A stretch of 64,000 nt of DNA from Archilochus colubris (taxonomy: Eukaryota; Chordata; Aves; Apodiformes; Trochilidae), in assembly GCA_023079485.1 (NCBI GenBank), contig CM041086.1, positions 12,532,401 through 12,596,400 on the forward strand. Reading direction: 5' to 3'. The notes beneath the pieces were generated by a model, which ran no database searches, was not told where the DNA came from, and saw nothing but the letters and a program-made list of their open reading frames with translations. The translations under genes and the position numbers were made by a program. Positions 63,401-64,000 of this stretch are shown in pieces (the first letter of the stretch is position 1; every line of letters starts with the position of its first letter).

Positions 63401-64000
63401 TGAGCTGAACACAACGCTACAGATACTCTATTTTCAGTTTTGAATATTTTCTGGCAAAGGTAACATTAACTAAGTGAAGGTTCTTGCAAGCAGCAGCTGT
63501 TGTAAGTAGCATACATCCTGTCTAACTGCTTAAAGGAAATAATATGGACTGTTTCCTCTGGGAAATATGTATAAATAGAGAGGTCCTGGATGCAGAACTT
63601 GAACAGGAATCCAAACCTAAGGCTCCCTTACAGTCATCTGGGGATATGCTATTAAACAGGCTCCAATCACAAACCCGGTGCAGTTTTCAGTGAGCACAAT
63701 GGTCATTACAGCAAATAACCTCAGCCTCTCCTCCCAGTCAACACTTCCCTTTGAGCCTTCTGCACAAGACATTTCTTAAGCAGTTTACCTTTTCAAGGGC
63801 TTGGCCACTTCTATACAAACCACTCCTCTGTTTAATGCAACCCCAGGGTCATGGGTCAGCCTCACAGTGTCACAGCCACCCAGAGGAAATCCTGATGCTT
63901 TGTGATTACCTCATGCCACAGTGCTGGTCCTTCTTGTATCCACTAATGCACAGGACAAAGTGTCAACTTTAATTTTGAAATCCTGTGATGCTGTCACTTT
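54481..64000. other. Unique AT-rich non-coding DNA
   Basis: About 9.5 kb to the window end with no recognised gene, RNA gene or transposon. The longest open frame (150 codons, 60555-61007 +) shows no familiar domain, no periodic structure and no clear splice context. The segment at about 56290-56760 is very AT-rich with many TAAT and ATTTA words. A T-run lies near 62729-62742. Confidence 0.5.

Overview
This window looks like nuclear DNA from a bird. The evidence is seven 5'-truncated CR1 (chicken repeat 1) non-LTR retrotransposon fragments. The best-preserved ones keep the C-terminal end of the reverse-transcriptase ORF and the short octamer-like 3' terminus (ATTCTATG type) instead of a poly(A) tail. 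I see no Alu-like SINE, no L1 with a long A tail and no bacterial-style dense gene packing, and the DNA is AT-rich by eye. Another sauropsid cannot be fully excluded; a bird is the best reading.

I cannot support any protein-coding gene, exon, tRNA, rRNA or CRISPR array. All open frames are short. The longest (194 codons, minus strand, 43607-44191) is an artefact of a 13-bp minisatellite, and several of the next longest are CR1 remnants. The window therefore reads as intergenic DNA or the inside of a very large intron.

Layout. 1-5000 is the most retroposon-rich part: CR1 copies at 1457-1921 (-), 2523-2795 (-) and 3685-4358 (+). 4.4-35 kb is mostly unique DNA with a few two-copy tandem duplications and homopolymer tracts, including a C16 run at 23340 and an A24 run at 33396. 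It also holds several AT-rich blocks rich in homeodomain, SOX or E-box-like words. 35-37.2 kb carries two small CR1 scraps (-). 39085-39203 is a 119-nt stretch with no T on the + strand. 43750-44140 is a 13-bp minisatellite of 29 full units plus a partial one, with an internal 188-bp duplication signature. 46676-47042 (+) is a CR1 copy followed at once by a five-run G-quadruplex motif. 53920-54480 (+) is the least decayed CR1. The remaining 9.5 kb is unique DNA.

I found no clearly new genetic system. The observations most worth checking are the minisatellite and its duplication history, the candidate conserved non-coding blocks (especially 35165-35580 and 21610-21840), and the CR1/G-quadruplex junction.
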